From the NCBI RefSeq assembly GCF_032118995.1, contig NC_092652.1:20878544-20942543 (forward strand): 64,000 nt of DNA. The letters run 5' to 3'. Shown one piece after another: positions 11,842 to 25,904 of the stretch. A program made the position numbers and the translations under genes. The number at the start of each line of letters is the position of its first letter. Positions within the stretch are counted from its first letter, which is position 1. A model generated the notes under the pieces. It made no database searches, was not told the DNA's origin, and was given only the letters and a program-made list of their open reading frames with translations. The DNA is from Asterias amurensis (lineage: Eukaryota > Echinodermata > Asteroidea > Forcipulatida > Asteriidae).

Positions 11842-12236
11842 TCAAAGACACTGGACACTATTGGTAATGTTGTCAAAGACTAGCCTTCACAGTTTCTGTA
11901 TCTCAACATTATCTATAGACTATGCATAAAATAACAAACTCGTAAAAGTTTGAGCTCAATCGGTCGTCAAAGTTGCGAGATGACAGAAAAAAACACCCTT
12001 GTCAATGTCACACAAAGTTGTGCGCTTTCAGATGCTTGATTTCGAGATCTAAATTTCTAAATCTAAGGTCTCAAAGTCAAATTCGTGGAAAATTACTTAT
12101 TTTTCGAAGACTACATTACTTCAGAGGGAGCCGTTTCTCACAATGTTTTATACTACCAACCTCTCCCCGTTACCAAGAAAGGTTTTATGCTAATAATTAT
12201 TTTGAGTAATTACCAATCAGTGTCCACTGCCTTTAA
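11842..12236. mobile_element. TTAA MITE, AGGCAGTGG family
   Basis: The left terminus is TCAAAGACACTGGACACTAT (TTAA mutated to TCAA); the right terminus is AGTGTCCACTGCCT|TTAA. The right TTAA is shared with the next element. Confidence 0.82.
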
Positions 12237-12608
12237 AGCCATTGGACCCTTTCGGTTCAGAAAAAAAAAAAAAAAAGTTCACAGATTTACAAATAACTTA
12301 CAGGGTTTACAGAAGACAATGGTGAAAGACTTCTCTTGAAATATTATTCCATGAAATGCTTTACTTTTTGAGAAAACAGCAAAACAATATAAATTCTCGT
12401 TAACGAGAATTACGGAGTTATTTCAAACACATGTCATGACACGGCGAAACGCGCGGAAACAAGGGTGGGTTTTTCCGTTGTTTTCTCCCGACTCCGATGA
12501 CCGATTGAGCCTATATTTTCACAGGTTTGTTATTTGATATAGAAGTTGTGGTACACAAAGTGTGGGCCTTGGACAACACTGTTTACCGAAAGGGTCCAAT
12601 GGCGTTAA
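12233..12608. mobile_element. TTAA MITE, AGCCATTGGACCC family
   Basis: TTAA|AGCCATTGGACCCTTTCGG ... CCGAAAGGGTCCAATGGCG|TTAA. A different terminal sequence but the same TTAA target. Confidence 0.85.
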
Positions 12609-14221
12609 AGGCTGTGGAAAGAAGGAGATATTGCACCACACCAATGTACAAGTTATAATATCAATATAAATCCACTTTGTGGAATCTTTAATGCCTTAAA
12701 TGTTGTCCATGCCCTAAAGTATCTCAAATAAATGAAGATTGCATGTTACTTGGAGCTGTGAATGTGTAGGTTGACTGTTGATTACATATAGGCCTACGAC
12801 TCTTCACAGGGCAAACTTAATCATGAATCATGTAAACAATGTGTTAAACAAATTTGGAATAAATTTTTATGTACAGTAGTGTACATTTTTTTTTTATTCA
12901 GTTGTACTGTACTTGAACCCATGGAGATTCATAATAACTATAATTGTAGAGATACTGTATGTTTATGGCGTAATTTAAGACTAGAGACTGGGCTACAACA
13001 CATTTACTGCAAGGTGTGTAGAGGGCAAGGTCACTGGTTGCTTCTGTGGCCCTAGCCCAAATTCATAGAGCTGCATAAAAAGGCAGCAAAATTTTGCAGA
13101 ACTGTTTTTCTTTTTTAAATATGTCCAATGTAGATTGTGGATTAGATTAGGTTTATTGCGATTTATTATACAAATACCATGAGTACAATCAAAATTGCTC
13201 ATGGCTTTGTGCTTAAAAAGACAACATATGAAACAAATGATCTAACAGCATTACAACTGTTGTTAGAATGGACTTGTCTGAATAGCTGTACATTTTGTTA
13301 GACAATTTTACAACTTTTTTCAACCATCTAGATAATTTTTAAAGTAAGTCGTATCGACTAGAATTACAATTCTGTACATGTTTTTGCAATGAACAAACCA
13401 TGTGTTGCAACTGTCAAAGGAATCCATAGTTGCCTTTTTCTAAATCACACTAAAATCCTTCCTGTCTAGTCAGTGTCACCATTATAAAGCCCCGACATCA
13501 TCCACCACAAACAAAAACATTTTTGACAGATTCCAAAATTAAAAACTTGGTTTTGATTCTGTCAGAAGAGCTGCAAAACCTCCAAAGTATGCAGACTAAA
13601 ATTGATTGGTGCCAATACATTATCCACATGTGGCGCTGTCACAAAATCTAGGTTGCCAAAACGTCTGGCTTGGACGTTACACGTATACAAAAGTGTGTCA
13701 CCGTTTTGAACTCGCACCAGTTCATAAACAGTACACGTTTTTTAGGCTTAAATAGTGTAAGACAGTACAGTTTAAAACCTTAAAATATGTCTGATTATTA
13801 AGTACATGTACAATTACACATTGTTTTTTAAAGTGCCCGTCAATCATGGGTACACATTTTAGTGGTTATTTACAAATTGTACTTTTAAACTTAGTTTGAG
13901 GATGGCAGTCAATATTGGCTCCCAAAGGTAGTTGGGCATAGCTGAGGGAACTAGTTTAAAAAATTCCAAAGAGCTAAATAAAATCAACAATTATTGTGGT
14001 GTCCAAGGTATAATGCTTTAGCTGTGGTGCCGATTGCAAAGTTTCAACACAACATTTTCCTCATAGAAATGCCCCTATTTAACCAGATAAAATTGTTGTT
14101 GCCTTTCAATACAGTTGTCGCAATCAGCTCCTCACAGTTTAATTATTTGATATATTTGTTTACATTACATGACCTTGTTTGTTAAAATCTACTGACAATT
14201 ATTTAACATCGTCTACAAACC
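12609..14221. other. Smad4 intron, no gene seen
   Basis: AT-rich with a short piece (13,060-13,100) of the GGGCCCAATTTCATAGAGCTGC repeat. No coding block. Confidence 0.5.
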
Positions 14222-14612
14222 TTAAAGGAACACGTTGCCTTGGATCGATCTAGTTGGTCTTTGAAAATCGTTCTGTAACCGCTTTTAGTAAAATGTATAT
14301 GGTTAGAAAGATATTGTAAAAGTAGAATACAATGATCTACACAAATGTGCCTCGAAATTGCGAGGTTTTCTTTTTACCCTGTCGACTAACACGGTCGGCC
14401 ATTTATGGGAGTCAAAATTTTGACTCCCACAATTGGCCGACCGTGATAGTTCGCGACGTAAAAGGAAAACCGTGCAGTTTCGAGTGATACTTGTGTGGAT
14501 CAATATTCTACTTTTAAAACATCTTTCTAACCATGTATGCATTTCATAACAAACGGTTTCAAACGCTTTGAATAGACCAACTCGTCCGATCCAAGGCAAC
14601 GTGTTCCTTTAA
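14222..14612. mobile_element. TTAA foldback MITE, AGGAACACG family, copy 1
   Basis: TTAA|AGGAACACGTTGCCTTGG ... CCAAGGCAACGTGTTCCT|TTAA. Nearly the whole element is one palindrome, with the centre GTCGGCCATTTATGGGAG / CTCCCACAATTGGCCGAC. Confidence 0.92.
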
Positions 14613-14722
14613 CACCTTCTCTCTCATGTACAACCAACATGTACTTTTGTTTAATTATAACAATTCAGTGATTGTTTCCCCTTGTACTGTACATCTGTGG
14701 TACCCTAGCTACACATATACTC

Positions 14723-15112
14723 TTAAAGGAACACGTTGCCTTGGATCGGACGAGTTGGTCAAAACAAAAGCGTTTGTAACCGTTTTTTATAAAATGCATA
14801 TGGTTGGAAAGATGTTTTAAAAGTGGAATACAATGATCCACACAAGTTTGCCTCGTAATTGCGTGGTTTTCCTTCTACTGTTCGAACTAACATGGTCGGC
14901 CATTTATGGGAGTCAAAATTTTGACCCCCATAAATGGCCGACGTGTTAGTCGACAAGGTAAAAGGAAAACCACGCAATTTCGAGGCATGTTTGTGTGGAT
15001 CATTGTATTCTACTTTTACAACATCTTTCTACCCATATGCATTTTATAAAAAACGGTTACAAACGCTTTTCAAAGACCAACTCGACCGATCCAAGGCAAC
15101 GTGTTCCTTTAA
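14723..15112. mobile_element. TTAA foldback MITE, AGGAACACG family, copy 2
   Basis: Same structure, 110 bp from copy 1. Open frames inside it and its relatives recur because the element recurs. Confidence 0.92.
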
Positions 15113-15947
15113 CGATTCAAGAGGAACCGTACAAATTCAAGGTGCAGGGTCAGTTTTGTAATAGTTATCCAGAACCGATGATACCTAGAGACAGCTTTAA
15201 CCAATACGCCCCCCCCCCCCCTCTCCTACCCACCCACCTTCCCCTCAGTCAGTCAATCAGCTGTGAGACACAAGACAACAAGTCCCGGCCGGCCATTATA
15301 ATAAAACACACTGGGACAAAACAGGAAAATAACAAGCCTTCTGTGGCCCTAAATTAATCACATCCTTTTTTCAAAATTGCCCGGGCATTGGGACCGATAA
15401 AAAATAATTGAAGCAAAGCAGTGCTCACTTGATGACATGCTTTCATCCCAACACTACTACATGAAGGATTTAAGTAGTGCTGTAATCATTTACATGTAGG
15501 ACACATATGCATCAATATAGTTGACAACTTTGTGTCAGTTTAGCAACTAAAAAGATGTACGTTGTAACTTGATGCTCATGGATCTATCTTTACAATGTGT
15601 GAATGGCAGCATCTTGTATCTCTAACAATAAGAGATGTTCAATAAAGGTCACACATGGGGTAATACATTTTGCCACTATGCCCTGTGCTTTTGCTGATGG
15701 TGCCTTTTTGCAAAGTTCCAACACAAGTTTACATTTGTCTCATAGAAGTGCCCCAGGGAAGGCCTGCATTTTTGTGTCTACACTGTGCACTTAAGTGTCT
15801 CAGACAGTTCTTGGTGCCCTTTCACTGAAAAATCTTAGAGTCAACGGAAAACTTTTCGGTCAAGACCAATGCAGCGGAGACCATGGCCCCCGTTACCCAT
15901 TTGTAATTCTAGGCCTACCCCCCCCCCTTTGAGCACACTAAATATCA

Positions 15948-18574
<2,627 letters not shown>

Positions 18575-18746
18575 GCCCTTTTCAAAACCCCGGCTTCGGC
18601 TTGGATTCGGCCGGCTTCAGGCTCCATCCTTGCTTCTGAAGCCCTTATAGAGCGGATACGCAAAACATGCGCAAGTCAAGGCAACCCGGCGGGGCCAAGC
18701 TAGCCCGAGCCGAATCCAAAGGCGAAGCCGTGGTTTCGAAAAGGGC
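18575..18746. mobile_element. Foldback MITE (GCCCTTTTCAAAACC)
   Basis: GCCCTTTTCAAAACCCCGGC, then TTCGGCTTGGATTCGG pairs with CCGAATCCAAAGGCGAAGCC, then GTGGTTTCGAAAAGGGC. Target duplication not resolved. Confidence 0.75.
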
Positions 18747-18918
18747 CAGAGGTGGACCAGCTCTAGGCCAGAGTGAGCTTTCTGAGTGAGCCCTTTCTAA
18801 ATACACACAACTGCACAGCCCTCCGTCGAAGTCGAATCCCTGTTGAAATTGACTGCAAATTTCCCTTATAGTGGTGACATAATTATACTATTTGCCAATT
18901 CGCAAGTGAGTAACTGCA

Positions 18919-18958
18919 TGATTGCACAATCACTATAGCAATATTGTAAATCTTATAG
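18919..18958 (+). promoter_or_regulatory. PSE-like palindrome and TATA-like box of vault-RNA-like copy 1
   Basis: TGATTGCACAATCAC at 18,919-18,933 is repeated at the same distance upstream of copy 3. TATAG at 18,954-18,958 sits near -28. Conservation of both motif and spacing between two otherwise diverged 5' flanks suggests promoter function. Confidence 0.5.
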
Positions 18959-18981
18959 CTTTAATCCAGCGATTATTAATT

Positions 18982-19053
18982 GTGCCGGCCTAGCTAAGTG
19001 GTTACTTCGCTCGAAGACTGTTTTGAATTATTCCCGGCAATCCGGCATTTTTT
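18982..19053 (+). ncRNA. Vault-RNA-like Pol III gene, copy 1 (short)
   Basis: The 5' end, GTGCCGGCCTAGCTAAGTGG followed by TTACTTCGC, closely matches the conserved vertebrate vault RNA start (TAGCTCAGCGGTTACTTCG), which is also the internal A box. The 3' end CCGGCA pairs with the 5' GTGCCGG to form a closing stem and is followed by six T, a Pol III terminator. A palindrome TGATTGCACAATCAC lies at about -63 to -49 and TATAG near -28. This copy is about 20 nt shorter in the middle than copies 2 and 3. No convincing B box is visible. Vault RNAs are small cytoplasmic RNAs associated with the vault particle. Confidence 0.6.
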
Positions 19054-19057
19054 GTTT

Positions 19058-19440
19058 CCACACTTTTTTTAAATGAAACAGTTTTTGTAACATTTTGCTG
19101 TATAGTTAAGAAAATTGTATGTATAATTTGGCTTTTCTTACTTTGAGTATTAAAGTTGCGATTTTGATTAATTTTTTTTTATTTGTACAAATAGTTTGGC
19201 TTATTTATAGACGAAGAAATCTAAATAGTTTTGAACGGGTTTTTGTACGGCTTGATCACACTTTTATTTAAAATGAAACAGTTTTTGTAACATTTTACTG
19301 TACAGTTAAGAAAATTGTAGGTATTCTTTGATTATTAAAGTTGCGATTTGGATTTAAAAAAATATTTGTACAAATAGCTTGGCTTATTTTAATAGAGGAA
19401 GAAATCCCATTAGTTTGGACCGGGTTTTTGTACGGCTTGA
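19058..19440. repeat. About 200-bp tandem duplication after vault-RNA-like copy 1
   Basis: AAATGAAACAGTTTTTGTAA, AGTTAAGAAAATTGTA, TTGTACAAATAG and GGGTTTTTGTACGGCTTGA occur twice in order (19,071-19,255 and 19,272-19,440). The first block also recurs after copy 3 at 21,280. Confidence 0.82.
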
Positions 19441-20055
19441 GTTCACCTTGCCCTGGTTATCATCGTGATTAAAACCGATTGCCACGTTTTATTAAAACAT
19501 GAGAAGTAATAATTTCTTACAATACAGATGTTAACAAACTCAAACACGCTCTGCAGAGCAAACAATGACCCGTTGACAGTTTACAATACTCTGCTCCCTA
19601 CCTGATGACGTCGCTCTTTCGCCAATTATTTTGATATTCTTCAAATGGGTTAACGAGAAATATACTATTGATCAATCATACGTTTTGTAAGTCCATTGAA
19701 ATCGACCGTTTGTTGTCCTGATTTAATATGTAAGCTTTTATCTTCTTCACACTCAATTTGTATTGACGTCAAATGAAGTTAAACGTGCAGTGTTAAACAA
19801 TCCTTAAGTAAAATAATTGGAGGCCATACTTGATTTTTAAGTCCATTATGTTCTATAGTAATTCAAAGAATGAAACATGTTGTCATTTTCCTGTGTAAAC
19901 AGGGTTTTTTACCTGTTAAACTTGTTTTGTTTTTTGATGTTGAAACACGAGGCATAGCTTTAGTTTTGGGGCGGAGCCGAAAAGGGTAAAACATATACCA
20001 AAACGCCTTTATTAAAAAGAGGCAGGTTTAAGTTTATTTCATAATTTATGAGTGA

Positions 20056-20176
20056 AGAATCATTGAAGAAGGCAGCGCTTATGCTTACCGTCAATTGGAA
20101 CGCTGGAACAACAGAACACGTAGGCTCCCTATATACGCTCCCGATGAAGACGATGTCACGTATACATGTCGCGCCG
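20056..20176 (+). CDS. Possible isolated exon, identity unknown
   Basis: An open frame of about 40 codons runs between a TGA (20,053-20,055) and a splice-donor-like G|GTAAGC. Part of it reads YRQLERWNNRTRRLPIYAPD then EDDVTYTCRAG, a plausible hydrophilic protein sequence that I cannot assign. The acceptor is weak. Another frame over the same bases is also open, from ATG 20,048 for 150 codons, so openness alone does not decide. It lies between vault-RNA-like copies 1 and 2. Confidence 0.2.
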
Positions 20177-20676
20177 GTAAGCATGATTAATTCTGTATAC
20201 CTAAAAAAATGCGTAGTTACTGTTGTTGTTTTTGGGGGAAAAGATTGTTTGCAAAATCAATTAAAAAAGGGATCTTGTTTAGTAGGATGGCAATTCTATA
20301 CTATAGAGAAAAACCAAAAGTGCGCGCCGGTCAACCACTTACTGTCATCGCCGCACGTGTCCCGTCACGGTCCCATCAACCGTTCCGGTGATGCTATCTC
20401 ATCCGTCGCGTCGTGTCGTCGCCATTCCGTCCGTCCACGCCAATCCGTCGGCGCTTGCATCTCCATAGTCATCTGTGCTCCTCCCAAGGTGACAAAATAA
20501 ATAAAACGAATGAAACGAGCGACTTGGTCTAGTCTACAAAACCCGTTGGCCTATCATTCGAACTTGGCATTGAGCTAGTGTCACCCATTCACGAATAGTA
20601 CACAAAACATGAATGTGGAAACATGTGTCAATACCGTCCTCACATATATAATAGTAGTATTTCCACAAAATCACTT

Positions 20677-20774
20677 GTGCCGGCATAGCCGTGTGGATAC
20701 TTCGAAAATTTGAAATTACCAAACTGGCAATCGCAAACGTACTGTTCCACTGGCGCAATCCGGCACTTTTTTTT
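20677..20774 (+). ncRNA. Vault-RNA-like Pol III gene, copy 2 (diverged)
   Basis: The ends are GTGCCGGCATAG and ATCCGGCAC followed by eight T, giving a perfect 7-bp closing stem (GTGCCGG with CCGGCAC) and a strong Pol III terminator. The A-box block is altered to TAGCCGTGTGGATACTTCG. TATATAATA lies near -30, but the -60 palindrome shared by copies 1 and 3 is not obvious. It lies 1.6 kb downstream of copy 1 and 0.4 kb upstream of copy 3, in the same orientation. Confidence 0.6.
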
Positions 20775-21101
20775 CTCAAACTATGTGGTTTTCAAACTTT
20801 GTCAAGTTTGATGTGCGTTTTGTACAAGCTGAATCTAGTACCTATAGAATGTCTTCTTTCCCCAAAATCTCGAATATTATCATATTGATGTCTTAACAAA
20901 TCAAAAATAATCTTTTGATTGAATTTGTTTATTATTGATAATTACATACAAACAACCCTTTAGAAAAATATTTAGCTGTGTGTGTGAACACGATTGGCAC
21001 ACAACACGCTTCCGTGTCCCCTGGTTTGGTACCCCCTCTTTATAGTTCTATTACATAACTATGGCCAATACAGATCGTAATGCCTATTCACGAATGGGTA
21101 A

Positions 21102-21139
21102 GTGATTGCACAATCACAAATGAATTTTATAATATAAAG
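21102..21139 (+). promoter_or_regulatory. PSE-like palindrome and TATA box of vault-RNA-like copy 3
   Basis: GTGATTGCACAATCAC is a perfect inverted repeat centred about 54 bp before the RNA start. TATAAAG follows at about -30. Same arrangement as copy 1. Confidence 0.55.
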
Positions 21140-21162
21140 CTCTAATTCAACTCGTTATGCCC

Positions 21163-21255
21163 GTGCCGGCCTAGCTAAGTGGTTACTTCGCTTTAAGAGA
21201 AACAATTCTGTTTGTTCTTTGGAATACGTGCCACTGGCGTCATCCGGCATTTTTT
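21163..21255 (+). ncRNA. Vault-RNA-like Pol III gene, copy 3 (best match)
   Basis: It begins GTGCCGGCCTAGCTAAGTGG then TTACTTCGCTTTAAGAG, and ends CATCCGGCA plus six T. The first 30 nt are identical to copy 1. Upstream lie GTGATTGCACAATCAC (21,102-21,117, about -61 to -46) and TATAAAG (21,133-21,139, about -30). These are the positions of PSE and TATA elements in Pol III promoters that combine upstream and internal signals. The sequence just 3' of the terminator (AAAATGAAACAGT and on) is also shared with copy 1, so the two are a duplicated block. No clear B box. Confidence 0.68.
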
Positions 21256-21802
21256 CTTCTTCTTTTTCTTTTCTTCAAAATGAAACAGTATTTTGTAATA
21301 TTTTGCTGTAAACTAGAGTTAATGATCGGTGTGATTTTAGATTTTCTTTAATTCTCTCTGATAATCGAAGTTGAGTTTTCGTTTGATAGAGATTTTTGCA
21401 GTGACTTTGTTTTCGTACGGCTCAATCCTCTTGCCCTAACACCCTTTCATTTATAGAGCTGTTTTAGCAGGAAAACAAGTTTGCTTAAAAGTTTCAGTCA
21501 TATGTGAAATGGTTGTTTAGCTGTAAGCCTAACTAACAGAGGTGGAACCATTTCAAGTTAATATTGCCCTTCACTGTTAACCTTTCCTCCTTAACCCTAT
21601 GTAGTTTGTTATTTTCTTAGAAGTCTTATGTAACGTGACCTTTCCAGTAAGCATCATATTTTTTGTGAATCAAACTTAAGCAGCTCTATGAAACTTGGGC
21701 CCTGGTTTTATCATCGTGCGGATTTGACCGATTGCTATATGGGGGTATCCATGATGGTGAGGCGGGCGGCCGTGCCGATGCCATGCTCACCTAGCCTGTT
21801 TT

Positions 21803-22207
21803 TTAAGACAGTGGACACTTTATGTCAAAGACCAGTCTTCTCACTTGGTGTATCTCAACATAATTGTATGCATAAAATAACAAGCCTGTGAAAATTTGAG
21901 CTCCATGATCGGTCATCAAGTTTGGGAGACAATAATGAAAGAAAAAACACCCTTGTCACGCGGATCGTTGTGCGCTTTCAGATGCTTGATGTTCGAGACT
22001 TCAAAATCTAAATCTGAGGTCTCGAAATCAAATTCGATATAAATTACTTCTTTCTCGAAAACTGCGTCACTTCAGCTGGAGCCCGCCGTTTCTCACAATG
22101 TTTTACACCACGAACCTCTTCCCATTACTCGTCATCAAGAAAGGTTTTATGCTAATAATTATGTTGAGTAGTAACTACCAATAGTGTCCACCGTCCACTG
22201 CCTTTAA
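21803..22207. mobile_element. TTAA MITE, AGGCAGTGG family
   Basis: TTAA|GACAGTGGACACTTTATG ... GTCCACTGCCT|TTAA with small insertions near the right end. Confidence 0.82.
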
Positions 22208-23131
22208 ACGGTTCCGAAATTCGTTGTGTGTGATGAATCTGAAATGGCAATTAAAACTGATACGTCACATCAGTTTTGGATCGACAAACAAATTGTACAA
22301 GGACGAAAAAAAACATTCCGCTACTCAACCAGAATGCCGCGAGCCTTTTTGTACAAAATGTTGCCATCTTCATTTACGCTTATGCCCAGACGGCTTCCAA
22401 ACCTGAGATCGCACAACTGTCATTTTGCTATAAGATTGTCACTGGCTATATAGCCAACCACAAAAAAATGCCTCAAATATTATAAAATCAAAGACCAAAC
22501 AAACTATAAACTGAGATCCTCAGTTGACCGGGGGTCTTCGTTTCGACATTTCTCATACTTGTTTAATTCACAATGATCATTGTAGCCAAGATTATTAATT
22601 TGTATTTTTTCTTCAATACAAAGCTTCAGTAGAAGTGTGTAAACACCTGCAATCGGCAAATCTCCTTTGTTCAACTCTGCGATGTCAACAAGGGACTCGG
22701 GACCACCCCCCCCCCCCCCCCCGATCGAGATGATCGAGATGCTTGAGGCACTCTATGCTTGAGGTGACTTCTTAAGCGACATGGAATTTGCCAAATGTTA
22801 ATTTCACCATTATGAACTTGAAATAAAACAAAAACCAGAAATTTGCCATAAAAAGGGCAATTTGGGGGATTTTAGGTCGGCATTCATAATGTTAATGGCC
22901 TTCTAACACTCATGAGCTAAAATAACAGTATTCCAGTGTTTTGTTCTTGTGCTAGCTCCCCCTCGGTAGGCGATTGGTGGCGCTCTACTGTCAAGGAAGG
23001 TGTCGGAGGCCGCGACTCGCGAATTTTTTCCCCCAGCCCCACCCTGAAACCGAACCTAGTGCGACAATAAAATAATATTGTAAATAAGAAGAGAATTTGA
23101 TTGATTAAGGTTATATTGAGAAGGTATGTTT
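22208..23131. other. Intergenic, no gene seen
   Basis: Contains a C-run at 22,706-22,722 and no recognised coding or RNA gene. Confidence 0.5.
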
Positions 23132-23524
23132 GCTAGCTCGGATAACTTTCCGTATGGCGCCACCACTTTTTCACTCATTTTTACAAAAAGGGATATGGCA
23201 CAACTATAGAATGCAGGTACACTTCGAAGCTTCCACTGCGCCTCCGCGGAGACGGAGTCGCGGTGACGTTCATACGTACACAGTACACTGGAGTTGAGGT
23301 CGCGCTCTGTTGCTTAACTATAAATATTTGGCAACCTAGAGGGCACTCTGAAAGATGCACAACAGCGCCCTCATTAGGCTCGAAAATACACAACTGCGCT
23401 GTGATGTCAATTTATTTTATACGATAACTCACAAGACCATTAGATGATTATTTAAATAATTATGGGAACTCCGTACAAATAGTTAATAACTTTTAATATT
23501 GCCGTACTACATATTACCCCAAAA

Positions 23525-25904
23525 GAGGATTATTTCCAAAAGGGAAAAAATTAAAGGCCGAATCCTAATACATTAGAGGATTATTTAAAAAAGGGAAAGA
23601 AAGCCCGAATTCCGTACAATAATTAATATTGCCCTAATACACTTGACCCCAATAGAGGATTATTTAAAAAAGGGAAAGAAAGCCCGAATTCCGTACAATA
23701 ATTAATATTGCCCTGATACACTTGACCCCAATAGAGGATTATTTAAAAAAGGGAAAGAAAGCCCGAATTCCGTACAATAATTAATATTGCCCTAATACAC
23801 TTGACCCCAATAGAGGATTATTTAAAAAAGGGAAAGAAAGCCCGAATTCCGTACAATTATTAATATTGCCCTAATACACTTGACCCCAATAGAGGATTAT
23901 TTAAGAAAAGGGAAAGAAAGACCGAATTCCGTACAATAATTAATATTGCCCTAATACACTTGACCCCAATAGAGGATTATTTAAGAAAAGGGAAAGAAAG
24001 CCCGAATTCCGTACAATAATTAATATTGCCCTAATACACTTGACCCCAATAGAGGATTATTTAAAAAAGGGAAAGAAAGCCCGAATTCCGTACAATAATT
24101 AATATTGCCCTAATACACTTGACCCCAATAGAGGATTATTTAAAAAAGGGAAAGAAAGCCCGAACTCCGTACAATTATTAACATTGCCCTAATGCACTTG
24201 ACCCCAATAGAGGATTATTTAAAAAAGGGAAAGAAAGCCCGAATTCCGTACAATAATTAATATTGCCCTAATACACTTGACCCCAATAGAGGATATTTAA
24301 AAAAGGGAAAGAAAGCCCGAATTCCGTACAATAATTAATATTGCCCTATACATTTGACCTTATTAGAGGGTTTAAACAAAAGGGAAATGGAAAGCTCGAA
24401 TTACGTACAATTATTGTTATTGCCCCAATACACTTGACCCCATTAGAGGATTATTTAAAAAAGGGAAAGAAAGCCCGAATTCCGTACAATTATTAACATT
24501 GCCCTAATGCATTTGACCCCAATAGAGGATTATTTAAAAAAGGGAAAGAAAGCCCGAATTCCGTACAATAATTAATATTGCCCTAATACACTTGACCCCA
24601 ATAGAGGGATATTTTTTAAAAAAGGAAAGAAAGCCCGAATTCCATACAATAACTAATATTGCCCTCATACATTTGACCTTATTAGAGGGTTTAAACAATA
24701 GGGAAATGGAAAGCTCGAATTACGTACAATTATTGTTATTGCCCCAATACACTTGACCCCATTAGAGGATTATTTAAAAAAGGGAAAGAAAGCCCGAATT
24801 CCGTACAATTATTAACATTGCCCTAATGCACTTGACCCCAACAGAGGATTATTTAAAAAAGGGAAAGAAAGCCCGAATTCCGTACAATTATTAATATTGC
24901 CCTCATACACTTGACCCCATTAGAGGATTATTTAAAAAAGGGAAAGAAAGCCCGAATTCCGTACAATTATTAACATTGCCCTAATGCACTTGACCCCAAT
25001 AGAGGATTATTTAAAAAAGGGAAAGAAAGCCCGAATTCCGTACAATAATTAATATTGCCCTAATACACTTGACCCCAATAGAGGATATTTAAAAAAGGGA
25101 AAGAAAGCCCGAATTCCGTACAATAATTAATATTGCCCTATACATTTGACCTTATTAGAGGGTTTAAACAAAAGGGAAATGGAAAGCTCGAATTACGTAC
25201 AATTATTGTTATTGCCCCAATACACTTGACCCCATTAGAGGATTATTTAAAAAAGGGAAAGAAAGCCCGAATTCCGTACAATTATTAACATTGCCCTAAT
25301 GCATTTGACCCCAATAGAGGATTATTTAAAAAAGGGAAAGAAAGCCCGAATTCCGTACAATAATTAATATTGCCCTAATACACTTGACCCCAATAGAGGG
25401 ATATTTTTTAAAAAAGGAAAGAAAGCCCGAATTCCATACAATAACTAATATTGCCCTCATACATTTGACCTTATTAGAGGGTTTAAACAAAAGGGAAATG
25501 GAAAGCTCGAATTACGTACAATTATTGTTATTGCCCCAATACACTTGACCCCATTAGAGGATTATTTAAAAAAGGGAAAGAAAGCCCGAATTCCGTACAA
25601 TTAAAAACATTGCCCTAATGCACTTGACCCCAACAGAGGATTATTTAAAAAAGGGAAAGAAAGCCCGAATTCCGTACAATTATTAATATTGCCCTCATAC
25701 ACTTGACCCCATTAGAGGATTGTTTAAAAAAGGGAAAGAAAGCCCGAATTCCGTACAATTATTAACATTGCCCTAATGCACTTGACCCCAATAGAGGATT
25801 ATTTAAAAAAGGGAAAGAAAGCCCGAATTCCGTACAATTATTAATATTGCCCTCATACACTTGACCCCATTAGAGGATTGTTTAAAAAAGGGAAAGAAAG
25901 CCCG
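23525..25904. repeat. 79-bp satellite array, about 30 monomers
   Basis: The monomer contains CACTTGACCCCAATAGAGG, ATTATTTAAAAAAGGGAAAG and CCCGAATTCCGTACAAT. Starts at 23,604, 23,683 and 23,762 give a 79-bp period. A variant monomer (TTTGACCTTATTAGAGGG, GGGAAATGGAAAGCTCG) recurs at 24,351, 24,670, 25,143 and 25,462. This is a 792-bp higher-order period of about ten monomers, present twice. The first unit resembles the unique left part of the element (CTCCGTACAAATAGTTAAT, TTTAATATTGCCGTACTAC). Confidence 0.93.

Noticed and set aside
14934-15357. Frames reading RNFEACLCGSLYSTF and similar, repeated at 43,297, 51,433, 56,834 and 61,164
   Set aside because: All are parts of the AGGAACACG foldback MITE; repetition comes from transposition, not a protein family.
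20048-20500. 150-codon plus-strand frame
   Set aside because: No family resemblance, the composition changes half-way, and a competing frame over the same bases looks at least as protein-like.
23181-23393. Near-identical open frame shared with 56,083-56,322
   Set aside because: The similarity extends through non-coding transposon sequence, so the shared frame reflects the mobile element.
23525-25904. CRISPR-like regular repeats
   Set aside because: The repeats are continuous 79-bp satellite monomers without unique spacers, in animal DNA.
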